Shown: piece after piece, positions 45,646 through 54,502 of the stretch
Layout of the letters: each line of letters starts with the position of its first letter
How positions within the stretch are numbered: the stretch's first letter is position 1
Notes under the pieces: generated by a model
The model's input: only the letters and a program-made list of their open reading frames with translations
Database searches by the model: none
What the model was told of the DNA's origin: nothing
Origin: Planctomycetota bacterium
GTDB taxonomy: Bacteria; Planctomycetota; UBA8742; UBA2392
Direction of reading: 5' to 3'
NCBI GenBank assembly: GCA_019912315.1
Contig: JAIOJA010000001.1
Coordinates: forward strand, 1-64,000
Length of the DNA: 64,000 nt
Program-made: the position numbers and the translations under genes

Positions 45646-47706
45646 GTGTCGAAGGGCCTGAAGTGGCCTTTGTTGATACTGGTCTGCGGCGTGATCGCCG
45701 TGGTCACGGTGTCGCATGAATTGTGGCTGCCATACGTAACCGGTGAGTTCAGCAGCAGCAGCGCCGCGAACGCGCGTGCGCCTCTGGCGTCCGACCTTGG
45801 ACACGAGCTGGACGACGAGTTCACGGACAGGCAGCGCGCCGAAGAGGCGCCACTCAATCTGGGCCGCGAGGACGGCGAGAACAGCGACGATGACTTGAGC
45901 ACTGACCCGACCGTTGACCGTACCGAGGACGCCGGGCGCGGCGAGGCAGTCGAAAGCGCGACAACTTCCGCTGAGGGCAAGGATGGCAAAGCCGGCGGTG
46001 CTGTTAAAGAAGAAAGCAAGCCCGAGGAAAGCGCGGTCAAAGTTGAGCCCGAGCCCGAACCCGAGGCAGCCGAAACCGTTGAGGGGCAACAGATCAACCC
46101 GAACCTGCACGGTGCGCTCGGCGAGGTCAGCAGCAAACGCATCAAGGGCTGGGTACAGGACAAGTTCGAGCCCGAGACGGCGCTGCTGGTGGAAATTCTG
46201 ATCGACGACCAGCCCGCCTATGAGTTGCAGGCGGGCAAACGGCAGGACCACAAGACGCTGGGCGTGATCTGGTGGTTTGAAACCGGCGAGCCCGCCGAGT
46301 TGCAGGACGCCGAAAAGCACGTGGTGCGCGCGCTGGTGTTCCGGCGCGACCAGCACGGCAAGACGGAGCTGCGGGGCTCGCCGCGTACCAAGACCGTCGG
46401 TTCATACCCGCGCGGCAAACTTGAGGAAGCCACGCCGGAGAAGGGCATCAGCGGCTATGCCTGGGACCCGGACACAAACGAGAAGCAGTGCCAGGTAATC
46501 GTGCAGATTGACGGCGAGACAGTCGCGGAGATCACGGCCAACGGAAAGAACGAAGAGCTGAAGAAGCGCAGGATAACTCCGACGGACACCTGCGCCTTCA
46601 ATACACCCTGGCCTGAAAGCCTGAACGACGGGCTGGATCACACGGTGCAGGTCTTCGCGGTGGACACGGACGACGCCACACACCATGAGATCGATGGCAG
46701 CCCGCGTGTCGTGAACGCCCGCAGCGGGCTCGCCAACGAGGCGCCCTTCGGCGGCTTCGACATCTGCAACAAAGTCGTCCTTGCGGGCTGGGCATGGGAC
46801 CCGGATGTCGCGACCGGCAGCATTGACGTCGAAATCTGGATCGACAACGAGCTTTTTGCCCAGGTGCCCGCCAACAGCAAGCGCGACACACTGCGCAACA
46901 GCAAAGTCACGCCCGACCCATACCACGGCTTCGTGACCACGACGCCGACGGCGCTACTGGACGGGGCGACCCACACGGTCCGCGTGTACGGGGTGAACTA
47001 CCCGAGTGGCGTGAAAGTTGAGCTGAGTGGCTCGCCAAAACAGTACCGTCTCGAGGACAACACCGAGCCCATGGGCGGCTTCTGGCGCGCCGATGACAAC
47101 ACGCTGCGTGGCTGGGCCGCCGATCCGGACATGAACAGCGACCCCTGCGAAATCGAAATCTACATCGACGGCAAGCTATGGCAGAAGCAGTTGGCCGACC
47201 GTCGTGAAGACTGGCTGATAGGCAGCGGGTTCGCGCCAAACGCCGAACACGGCTTCGCCATCAAACCGCCTGATTTCGTGAAAGACGGCGAAGAACATGA
47301 GGTGCAGATTCTGGCGATCAATTTCCCGGACGGCCCGCCGAAGAATCTCGGCACGCGCACAATCGGTGTGAACAGCACGTTTCCGGGCTTCTGGACCAGC
47401 GACAAGCTGCTGGACACGCGCGTTGATAAAGGGCTCTACGTCAGCGGTGTCAGCCCCTGGTACGACGCCTACCACAAGGACGTCAAGGTTGGCGACGTGC
47501 TGCTGGAGTACGACGGGATCGTGGCCGGCAACGCCGAAAAGAAAGACAAGGAAGGCAACGTGACCGAAGCCGGGACAATGACCACGGACTTCCGGATCTG
47601 GCTGAACACGAACAAGAAGAAGAACGACGTGTTAACCTTCAAGTTCTGGCGCGACGGCGAGACGTACACGGTCGACATCAAGATGGGCGAGATCATCGGC
47701 AAATAG
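45646..47706 (+). CDS. Membrane-anchored protein with four GWxxDPD repeats and C-terminal PDZ-like domain
   Basis: 686 aa. One N-terminal membrane helix (WPLLILVCGVIAVVTV), then an acidic disordered linker (about 45-145, rich in Glu/Asp/Lys/Pro). Four repeats of about 105 residues follow, each with a G-[WY]-[AV]-x-D-[PK] core: IKGWVQDKFEP, ISGYAWDPDTN, LAGWAWDPDVA, LRGWAADPDMN. They also carry matching ELxGSP/EIDGSP turns, HGF, and DGxxHxVxV strands. A PDZ-like domain (SPWYDAYHKDVKVGDVLLEYDGI) ends the protein. The repeat is common in extracellular proteins of several phyla with unknown binding role. Confidence 0.78.
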   Translation: MSKGLKWPLLILVCGVIAVVTVSHELWLPYVTGEFSSSSAANARAPLASDLGHELDDEFTDRQRAEEAPLNLGREDGENSDDDLSTDPTVDRTEDAGRGEAVESATTSAEGKDGKAGGAVKEESKPEESAVKVEPEPEPEAAETVEGQQINPNLHGALGEVSSKRIKGWVQDKFEPETALLVEILIDDQPAYELQAGKRQDHKTLGVIWWFETGEPAELQDAEKHVVRALVFRRDQHGKTELRGSPRTKTVGSYPRGKLEEATPEKGISGYAWDPDTNEKQCQVIVQIDGETVAEITANGKNEELKKRRITPTDTCAFNTPWPESLNDGLDHTVQVFAVDTDDATHHEIDGSPRVVNARSGLANEAPFGGFDICNKVVLAGWAWDPDVATGSIDVEIWIDNELFAQVPANSKRDTLRNSKVTPDPYHGFVTTTPTALLDGATHTVRVYGVNYPSGVKVELSGSPKQYRLEDNTEPMGGFWRADDNTLRGWAADPDMNSDPCEIEIYIDGKLWQKQLADRREDWLIGSGFAPNAEHGFAIKPPDFVKDGEEHEVQILAINFPDGPPKNLGTRTIGVNSTFPGFWTSDKLLDTRVDKGLYVSGVSPWYDAYHKDVKVGDVLLEYDGIVAGNAEKKDKEGNVTEAGTMTTDFRIWLNTNKKKNDVLTFKFWRDGETYTVDIKMGEIIGK

Positions 47707-47772
47707 GTTTGCCCTCAAGCCCGCATTCCTGAATTGACGAAGTAGCCCTTGCCGCCATGCGGCGAGGTGACC

Positions 47773-48597
47773 ATGCGTCTGCTGTTTGTGATGATTCTCT
47801 GCGCGCCTTGCCTGTTCGCCCTCGATACCAAAGATATCGACGGCGACACCCTGCGGAGCGTGCGGATCGCCTTGCTGAAGGACGAAGTGCGCGGACACTT
47901 CGGACTGCGCATCGGCGATTTCGAATCACTGGATCAGGCTTTACGTGTCAAGTTCGATGGCGCGCACCTGCTGTGCATGCGCCTTGGCGGCAATGCCGCT
48001 TGCGTGATCATCCGCGACAGCAAGCCCGGCGCACACCTGTTTATGGAAATCGAGAACAGCGTGCGCCTGGCCGCGTTCGACGACTGCCACGTCATACTGC
48101 GCTGCAACCTCGCGGATGACGGCCCCGAGCGCGCACGATTGCTGCGCTTGCACGACGGCAAGCTGGAATTGTGTTTCACCTGGACCAGCTCCGAGTGCGA
48201 AAAGCTGGAAGGCGGGCGCTATACCATCACTACCGTGCGCGAGTTGCGGCAGGAAAAGACCGGGCTGCGCCTCACGGAGGCGACGTCCTACGCGCTGGAC
48301 GGCAAACAGGTTGAAGGGGGGCATGCCGAGTGCGCCTGGGACCTGCTCCAGTGCGACGCGGGGCTGAAGCGTGGTGACAAAACGGAAACCCGGATCAGCG
48401 TGACGACCAACTGCACCATCGCCCGCCGCCTGGAGCGCGACAACCTGACCGAAGCCGCATACCATCACGCCCGTCTGGCCGAGGCCCGCGCCAAGGCCGA
48501 GAACTTCCGTGAGGACGACTCTCGCCGGCTCGACGCGATGTCTCTCGTGACGCGCCTGCAGGCCCGTCTGCGCGAGCCCGGAGTGGTAGCCCGCTAG
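47773..48597 (+). CDS. Secreted protein of unknown function
   Basis: 274 aa from ATG 47773 (GAGGTGACC upstream); the track start is eight codons earlier. Signal peptide MRLLFVMILCAPCLFA, then a mixed protein with several Cys (NAACVIIRD, DDCHVILRCNLADD, LCFTWTSSECEKL), possibly disulfide-bonded. A helical C-terminus follows. No family was recognised. The stop TAG at 48595-48597 is part of TAGAGCATTTTCATGGTT, which resembles the end of the IS630-type element. Confidence 0.7.
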   Translation: MRLLFVMILCAPCLFALDTKDIDGDTLRSVRIALLKDEVRGHFGLRIGDFESLDQALRVKFDGAHLLCMRLGGNAACVIIRDSKPGAHLFMEIENSVRLAAFDDCHVILRCNLADDGPERARLLRLHDGKLELCFTWTSSECEKLEGGRYTITTVRELRQEKTGLRLTEATSYALDGKQVEGGHAECAWDLLQCDAGLKRGDKTETRISVTTNCTIARRLERDNLTEAAYHHARLAEARAKAENFREDDSRRLDAMSLVTRLQARLREPGVVAR

Positions 48598-48612
48598 AGC
48601 ATTTTCATGGTT
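48595..48612. repeat. Lone IS630-like terminal repeat
   Basis: TAGAGCATTTTCATGGTT differs from the left end of the element at 42288-42305 (TAGAGCGTTTTCATAGTT) at two positions. No transposase or second end was found nearby, so it is a solo end, a MITE remnant or an excision scar. Confidence 0.7.
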
Positions 48613-48908
48613 GGTTTGCAGGCTTCCGCTTGCGGCAAGCGTTTCATCTTTTCATCGCGGTCGCACAGGCGACGTTGCCTCGCCAACGTACCGCGTCGGC
48701 GGTGGAACTGGATCCCCGTGCGGGAGCACAAAGCGTGGGCAGGGTGTACGCCCAATCTCCGCGGCTGATTCCGTGTACATCCGTGGCTGATCTAAACCCG
48801 TGGCGTCGTCGTGCTCGTGGCGTGAGGCGGTTATCGCGGAACACGATGGCCGCTCCCTCGCGGGCGGCGGTTCGCGCCATGGACGTCTCAAGACTGATGT
48901 AGCACCGC
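48598..48908. repeat. Gene-free spacer with dispersed repeats
   Basis: 311 bp. Besides the lone IS end it holds TCCGTGGCTGATC-like direct repeats (about 48757-48803). It also holds 48817-48845 (GTGGCGTGAGGCGGTTATCG...), which matches 322-350 at 26 of 29 positions. No ORF with coding character was found. Confidence 0.6.
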
Positions 48909-51680
48909 TTAGTGTTCGGGATGCCGCACGGCCTGCAACTCCGCACCGCCGTGGGCTTTCTTCTTTTCGCGCAGGGGCACCAGGTCAACGGCGCAGACCT
49001 TGTACTCGCCGGTGCCGGTAACTATGTCGCCGGCGTCGTTGGTCAGGCGGTTGGCGGCTTCTTCGGCGAAGTGCATCGGCATCCAGACGCAGCCCTTCTG
49101 AACTCGCCCTGACAGCCAGACTTTCGCCTTGATACCGCCCCGGCGGCTGACGATTCTGACCGTCTCGCCGTCCATGATGCCGTATTTCTCGGCGTCGTCC
49201 GGGTGAACCTCGACGAAGTTCTCGCCAGCTTTGGCGTTCGTGCCCGCATCGCGCCGTGTCTGGGTCGCGCTGTTGTACTGGTACAGCACGCGCCCTGTAC
49301 TGAGGATCAGCGGATAGCCATCGTCCGGTAGCTCGGCGCTTGGGCGATACTCCACGGACTGGAACTGGCCTTTGCCGATCACCGGGCCGCCCTTATGCAG
49401 GTAGTCCGAGCCCGGGTCATCGGCCGACTTGCATGGCCACTGAAGCCCGCGCGGGTATTCTTCAAGACGTTCATAGCTGATGCCGGAGAAGTTCGGGCTC
49501 AGGCGTGCAAGCTCGGCGTAGATTTCACCCGGGTGCTGGTATTGCGGCATGTCGTAGCCGACTGCCTTGGCGAAATCGATCAGGATTTCCCAGTCCGGGA
49601 GCGCGTTGCCGGGCGGGTTCACGCCCTTGCGCACGCGCTGAACGCGGCGGTCTGAATTCGTGAACACGCCGTCCTTTTCGGCGAAGCTCGCGCCCGGGAG
49701 AATCACGTGGGCGAAGGGCGTCGTCATGTTCGGGAAAATGTCCTGGCAGACCAGGAACTCAATTGTCTTGAGCGACTCTTCCAGCACGTTGCAGTTCGGC
49801 TCACTGATCACGATGTCTTCGCCCATGATATAGAGCGCCTGCATCTCACCGTGCTCAACCAGCTTCATCATTTCGTTGAGGTTCTTGCCGGGGCCCGGTC
49901 CTTCGCCGATACCCCAGGCCTCACCGAACTTCTTGCGCACGCTTTCGTCGTCGCACTTCTGGTAGCCCGGATAGAACACCGGGCTGCAACCGGCGTCGTT
50001 GGCACCCTGTACGTTGTTCTGCCCGCGTAAGGGGTTCATGCCCGCGCTGCGCACACCAAGGTGCCCGGTCATCAACACCAGGTTCGCGAGCGAGTAGACG
50101 TTGTCCGTGCCGTGAGTGTGTTCCGTGATGCCGAGCGTGTAGTAAATCCCCGCGCGTTTGTACTGCGCGTACCAGATGGCCGCCTGCTTGATGTCCTCGG
50201 CTTTGCAGCCGGTGACACGCTCGGCTTCTTCCAGTGTGAATTTCGCCAGGTTGTCGCGCAGCGCCGGCCAGCCTTCCGTGTGCTTGTCGATGAAGTCCCG
50301 GTCAACCAAGCCTTCGTCGACGATCACCTTGGCCATGGCGTTCAGCAGGAACACATCCGTGCCGGGTGTAAGCTGCAGGTGAATGTCCGCGTGCTCGGCA
50401 AGCCAGATCTTGCGCGGGTCCGCAACAATCAGCTTCGCGCCGCGCTGGCGGGCAACCTTCATTTCCATGGCGATGATGGGATGGGCTTCCGTCGTGTTGC
50501 TGCCAATCACGAACATCAACTCGGTGTCCCGGATTTCCGGGATCGAGTTCGTCATGGCGCCCGCGCCGAACATCTTGACCAGACCGGCCACCGTAGGCGC
50601 ATGTCACGTGGCCGCACACTGGTGAACGTTGCCGGTTTTGAAGGCCGCACGGGCGATCTTTTGCATCAGGTAGTTTTCTTCACCTGTGCAGCGGCTGGAA
50701 GAAACGAAACCGATGGCTTCCGGGCCGTGGCGCTGGGCGACTTTCTTCATGCCTTCGGCGGCGAAGGCGATGGCTTTTTCCCAGGTTGTCGGGTGCAGTT
50801 CGCCGTCTTCACCGCGAATCATCGGCTCGGTGAAGCGGTCCTTGTGATGGATGAAGTCGTAGGCAAAACGGCCCTTGATGCAGAGGTTGCCGTCGTTGAC
50901 CGTCGTGCCGGGCTCGGGGCTTGTTACGCGGACTACTTCGTTGTCCTTGACGTTCAGGTCCATCTGGCAGCCGACGCCGCAGTAGTTACAGGTGGTGCGG
51001 ACTTTTTCGACTTCGTGGGGCAGAGTCTTTTCGGCCTTCTTTTCGATCAGCGCGCCCGTCGGGCAGGTGTCGATGCAGCCGCCGCACAACTCGCAGCTTG
51101 TGTCCAGCAGCCCGCGCATACCCGCCGTGCCGATGGTGGTTTCACTGCCGCGGCCGGTAAGCGTGATGGCGTTGACCGCTTCGATTTCGTCGCAATAGCG
51201 TGTGCAGCGTGCGCACAGCACGCAGAGTTCCGGGTCGAATTCGATGTACGGGTTTACGTCGCCCGGTCGCGCCACGCGCGGCGCGTTCACCGGCTCGAGC
51301 TGGAGCGTACTGCAATCTTTGGCCCAGGCGCGCAGGTCGTTTCCGTTGCCGGTCTCGATCGGCAGGCCTTCGCAATCAAGCTTGTGGTCGGCCATGTACA
51401 GGCTGACCAGCACATCCTGGTGGCGCTGCACGCGCTCGCTGACCTTGTGCGTCTTGACGTCCTGCCCGTCCGCGGCCTTCCAGGCGCAGCTCGGCTGCAG
51501 GCGGCGCTGCCCGTCAATTTCAACAAGGCAGGCACGACATGCCCCGGCCGGGTCCAGGCGCTTATCGTCGCACAGGGTCGGAATTTCGATTCCCTCACGA
51601 CGGGCAACCTGAAGCACAGTTTCGCCCTGAAGCGCAACGCACTCTTTGCCGTCAATCTTGATGTTGAAGGTTTTGCTCAT
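48909..51680 (-). CDS. fdhA: NAD-linked formate dehydrogenase alpha subunit, selenocysteine-containing
   Basis: A single 923-aa frame from ATG 51680 interrupted by one in-frame TGA (50606-50604), which the ORF track splits into 376- and 560-aa pieces. Order: 2Fe-2S domain (Cys37, 48, 51, 65), a NuoG-type segment, two 4Fe-4S clusters (CVLCARCTRYC, CELCGGCIDTC), then the molybdopterin oxidoreductase with CNYCGVGC at 231-238. The TGA falls at residue 359 in HQCAAT-U-HAPTVAGL, exactly where formate dehydrogenases carry Sec or Cys. Reaction: formate to CO2 with electrons passed to FdhB and NAD+, or the reverse. A SECIS hairpin follows the TGA. Confidence 0.94.
50564..50606 (-). promoter_or_regulatory. 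Bacterial SECIS element and selenocysteine codon of fdhA
   Basis: Minus-strand UGA at 50606-50604, then 18 nt, then the loop GGUCU (50585-50581) closed by UGGCC/GGUCA, which pairs with one G-U. The 18-nt spacing between UGA and GGUCU equals that of the E. coli fdhF SECIS, whose loop GGUCU binds SelB. Confidence 0.85.
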
Positions 51681-51720
51681 CCACTCAGAAGTATAGCAAA
51701 ACACATAACCCACGCATCCA

Positions 51721-53232
51721 TTAGCGCTTCTCAAAGGCTTGCGGGAAGTACTTCATGGAATCCACCAGCGGCTTGTGGGCTACCATTCCGAGCCCGCAGA
51801 TGCTGCCTTCTTCCATTTCCCAGCCGACGTCATTGGCATGTTTCAACGCTGCCGGGTCGCCGGTTTCCAGGTACTTTGTCACTTGATTGTGCAGGTAGCG
51901 GCTACCGATGCGGCAGGGGGCGCACTGGCCGCAGGACTCGTCTTCGAAAAATTCGAGCTGCCACTGGGCGGCTCGTGCCATGTCGACCGTGTCGTTCAAC
52001 ACGACCACGCCGGCGCTGCCGAGCATTGTGCCCGCCTTCTGCAAGCCCTTGAAATCCAGCGGCTCGTTGCGCTTGTCGATCGGCAGGAAACCGGAACTCG
52101 CGCCGCCCGGGCTGAAGGCCATCGGGTTGCCCATATAGCCGCCGGCCGCTTGCACCAGCTCTTCCAGCGTCGCGCCGAGGGGCAGCTCGTACACACCCGG
52201 GTTGTGGATGTGCCCGCTGATGCAGTACAGCTTGCTGCCGGCCTCGGTTTTGCCCCAGGCCTTAAACTTCTCGCCGCCTTCATTAATGATGTACGGCACG
52301 CAGGCGAAGGTCTCCACGTTGCTGACCAGAGTGGGTTTGCCCCGAAAGCCGAACTCGTGCGGAAATGGTGGCTTCAGGCGCGGCATTCCGCGCTTGCCTT
52401 CCATCGACTCGAGCAACGCTGTTTCTTCGCCGCAGATGTAGGCGCCGTGGCCTCTATGAAAATGCCAGTTCCAGTCTTTGACGTGATCGCCGGCGCGCTT
52501 CAGAGCAGCCTGCACGGCTTCAGCTTCCGCGTTGAACTCGCCGCGTATATAGAAGTAGATGTCCTTCGCACCCACAACCAGCGCTGCGATTGCCATGCCT
52601 TCGATCATTTTGTCGCTGCGCCGCAGCATGGTTTCGCGGTCCTTAAACGTCGCGGGCTCGGCTTCGTCCGCGTTGCACACCACGTAGCGGACCGGGTCAG
52701 GCTGTGAACTCACGCCCTTCCACTTGATATGTGCCGGGAAGCCGGCGCCGCCGCGACCCTGCAGCCCGGAAGCTTCGATCTGTTTCAATATGCCGTCGCG
52801 CCCGAGCTCGCGTGCCTTCTTCAGCGCCGCGTACTCAAAGTTCTGCTCGCCGCCCAGGTTCAGGGGCAGCCTGGGATCATCCGGCGTGATGCTGCGTTTC
52901 TGTTTCGCGGCGTCGAATACCTTCATTGACTCGTCAAGAGCAGCCGGCGCGCGGTCACACTGGCCCAGGCAGCTGACTTCCTCGACTTCTTTGCCCTTGG
53001 CCTTGAGGTCCGCCGCAAGCTGGTCGCTGCCCATGATGCGGCAGCTCAGCCCGTTGCAGACGCGAATGCCCGGGCCGCCCTTCAGCAGGTGGTAGAAAGT
53101 GCCCGAACCCCAGATGTCAGCCTCGGGCACGCCGGTCAGCTCGTGTACGCGCTTGACGTTCTCTTCGGTAACTCCGCCGAGTTCTTCCAGCAGGGGCAGC
53201 ACCCGTTCACGGTCGGCGGTTTTCTTCAGCAT
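51721..53232 (-). CDS. fdhB: Formate dehydrogenase beta subunit, NuoE-NuoF fusion (NAD/FMN)
   Basis: 503 aa, 40 bp upstream of fdhA. Residues 1-100 are NuoE/thioredoxin-like with a 2Fe-2S set Cys59, 64, 88, 92 (CNGLSC, CLGQC). The NuoF part has the FMN/NAD region GRGGAGFPAHIKW and NADEAEPATFKDRE, the glycine-rich GHGAYICGEETALLESMEG, and a 4Fe-4S cluster Cys434, 437, 440 and 479 (CGQCAPC). It passes electrons between the FdhA iron-sulfur chain and NAD+. The fused form resembles FdsB/HoxF-type subunits. No FdhD or other FDH accessory gene is in this window. Confidence 0.92.
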   Translation of the reverse strand: MLKKTADRERVLPLLEELGGVTEENVKRVHELTGVPEADIWGSGTFYHLLKGGPGIRVCNGLSCRIMGSDQLAADLKAKGKEVEEVSCLGQCDRAPAALDESMKVFDAAKQKRSITPDDPRLPLNLGGEQNFEYAALKKARELGRDGILKQIEASGLQGRGGAGFPAHIKWKGVSSQPDPVRYVVCNADEAEPATFKDRETMLRRSDKMIEGMAIAALVVGAKDIYFYIRGEFNAEAEAVQAALKRAGDHVKDWNWHFHRGHGAYICGEETALLESMEGKRGMPRLKPPFPHEFGFRGKPTLVSNVETFACVPYIINEGGEKFKAWGKTEAGSKLYCISGHIHNPGVYELPLGATLEELVQAAGGYMGNPMAFSPGGASSGFLPIDKRNEPLDFKGLQKAGTMLGSAGVVVLNDTVDMARAAQWQLEFFEDESCGQCAPCRIGSRYLHNQVTKYLETGDPAALKHANDVGWEMEEGSICGLGMVAHKPLVDSMKYFPQAFEKR

Positions 53233-53428
53233 TGACGCACCCGGTTATTCACAAGGTCGCGCATGATAACCAATTGCGCTGAAATTAGGCCATGGCGTCT
53301 TGCGGATAACCAGTGACGGCGGCGGCAGTTGCAGCTTGCGGATAAGCGCAATCGCCAACGCCGTCCTTGCGGTGTGACACAACCCCTTCCACAATCAGGT
53401 GCAGGTGCGGCGCAAAGGAGGAGGACCG
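53233..53428. promoter_or_regulatory. Divergent spacer between fdhB and the secreted-protein gene
   Basis: 196 bp between divergent starts. TTGCGGATAA occurs twice at a 40-bp interval (53294, 53334) as direct repeats. It holds the fdh promoter and that of the 351-aa gene; the minus-strand track ORF 53285-54046 is a shadow. The region before 53429 ends with AAAGGAGGAGGACC, a strong ribosome-binding site. Confidence 0.5.
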
Positions 53429-54484
53429 ATGCGCAAAACTTTCATTCTGCTGCTGGCCGTCATGTTCGGCCTGTTGACACTGACGAGCCACAGTGCCGTC
53501 AACGCCAAGGACGAGCCCGAAGAGCCCGAGGATTACTTTCAGCTTTACCGCTACGCCGGTCGTAAGTGGCTGTTGAAGCGCACCCCCAAGTCCGGTAACG
53601 AGGGCGGCGACTCCGAAGTAACCTACCACGAGTTCGAAGTACAGAACGTCTGGGAGAACAAGGCCCAGTACACCCAGAACACACTGGATGCCGGCAAGAA
53701 GGACATCCCCAACAGCGTGTTCGAGATCACCGTGGACTTCGACAAGGACGGCACGGTCTTCAAGGACCCGATTGGTTTCAAGAAGCAGAAGCGCGAAAAG
53801 GTAAAAACCGAAGCAGGCACTTTCGACTGCATCCTGTGGTTCGCGGCCGCGACTTTTGACGGCGACGCGCGCTTGTGGCGCAGCGTCGAGTTTCCCGGGC
53901 TGGTTGTGAAGCAGGATGACCGTTTCGGCACGCGCGAGCTTGAGGAGTTCCGGTGGTGTCCGGGTGAAAGCGGCTACAAGGGCGATGACAAGGGCAAGAA
54001 GAAGAAAAAAAAGAAGGGCGACGCAGAGCCCGAGCAGGTTGACCAAAAGCGCCTATACGGCAACAAGGGCTCGCTGTGGGTGCTGAACACGGCCGTTGAA
54101 AAGGGCGAGCGCGGCTACAAAAGCTGGGACGTCAACCAGTACGAAATCAAGAAAGTCACCGACGAAGAGTGCGTTCTCGAAATCACCAAACTGTCGCAGT
54201 TGCTTGAGAAGATCAAAGGCGAGGAGCCCGTCGAAGTAATCATCAAGTTCGATGACAGCTTCAGCGAGCAGCTTGAGCCCCCCGGCCGGTCGATTCTTGA
54301 GCGCACGGAACAGCGCATCACCGAAGTAGGGCTGTTTGAATGCAGCGTCTACACATACAAAGATGAAGAAGGACGCGCAGGGCGCGTCTGGTACGCCAAC
54401 GAATGGCCCGGTCTGGTGATACGCCGGATAGTCACGGGCGAGTTGTACAAGGCGGTCACGGAGATCGTCAAATTCGAGCAGTGA
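53429..54484 (+). CDS. Secreted protein with two copies of an unrecognised domain
   Basis: 351 aa from ATG 53429; the track start is ten codons earlier. Signal peptide MRKTFILLLAVMFGLLTLTSHSAVNA. Two similar halves of about 160 residues each have a [KS]xWLLKR/GSLWVLN start, an AGTFDC or VGLFEC core with one Cys, and a closing [FW]PGLV strand (VEFPGLVVKQ, NEWPGLVIRR). They are separated by a Lys-rich linker (KGKKKKKKKGD). The same domain closes the next gene's product. No known family was recognised. It lies 18 bp before the EF-hand gene, so the two are likely cotranscribed. Confidence 0.75.
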   Translation: MRKTFILLLAVMFGLLTLTSHSAVNAKDEPEEPEDYFQLYRYAGRKWLLKRTPKSGNEGGDSEVTYHEFEVQNVWENKAQYTQNTLDAGKKDIPNSVFEITVDFDKDGTVFKDPIGFKKQKREKVKTEAGTFDCILWFAAATFDGDARLWRSVEFPGLVVKQDDRFGTRELEEFRWCPGESGYKGDDKGKKKKKKKGDAEPEQVDQKRLYGNKGSLWVLNTAVEKGERGYKSWDVNQYEIKKVTDEECVLEITKLSQLLEKIKGEEPVEVIIKFDDSFSEQLEPPGRSILERTEQRITEVGLFECSVYTYKDEEGRAGRVWYANEWPGLVIRRIVTGELYKAVTEIVKFEQ

Positions 54485-54502
54485 ACATCAACGGGAGACA
54501 CG

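Noticed and set aside
50591-50606. fdhA disrupted by a nonsense mutation (pseudogene)
   Set aside because: The TGA sits at the conserved Sec position and has a well-spaced SECIS hairpin; frame is otherwise intact over 923 codons.
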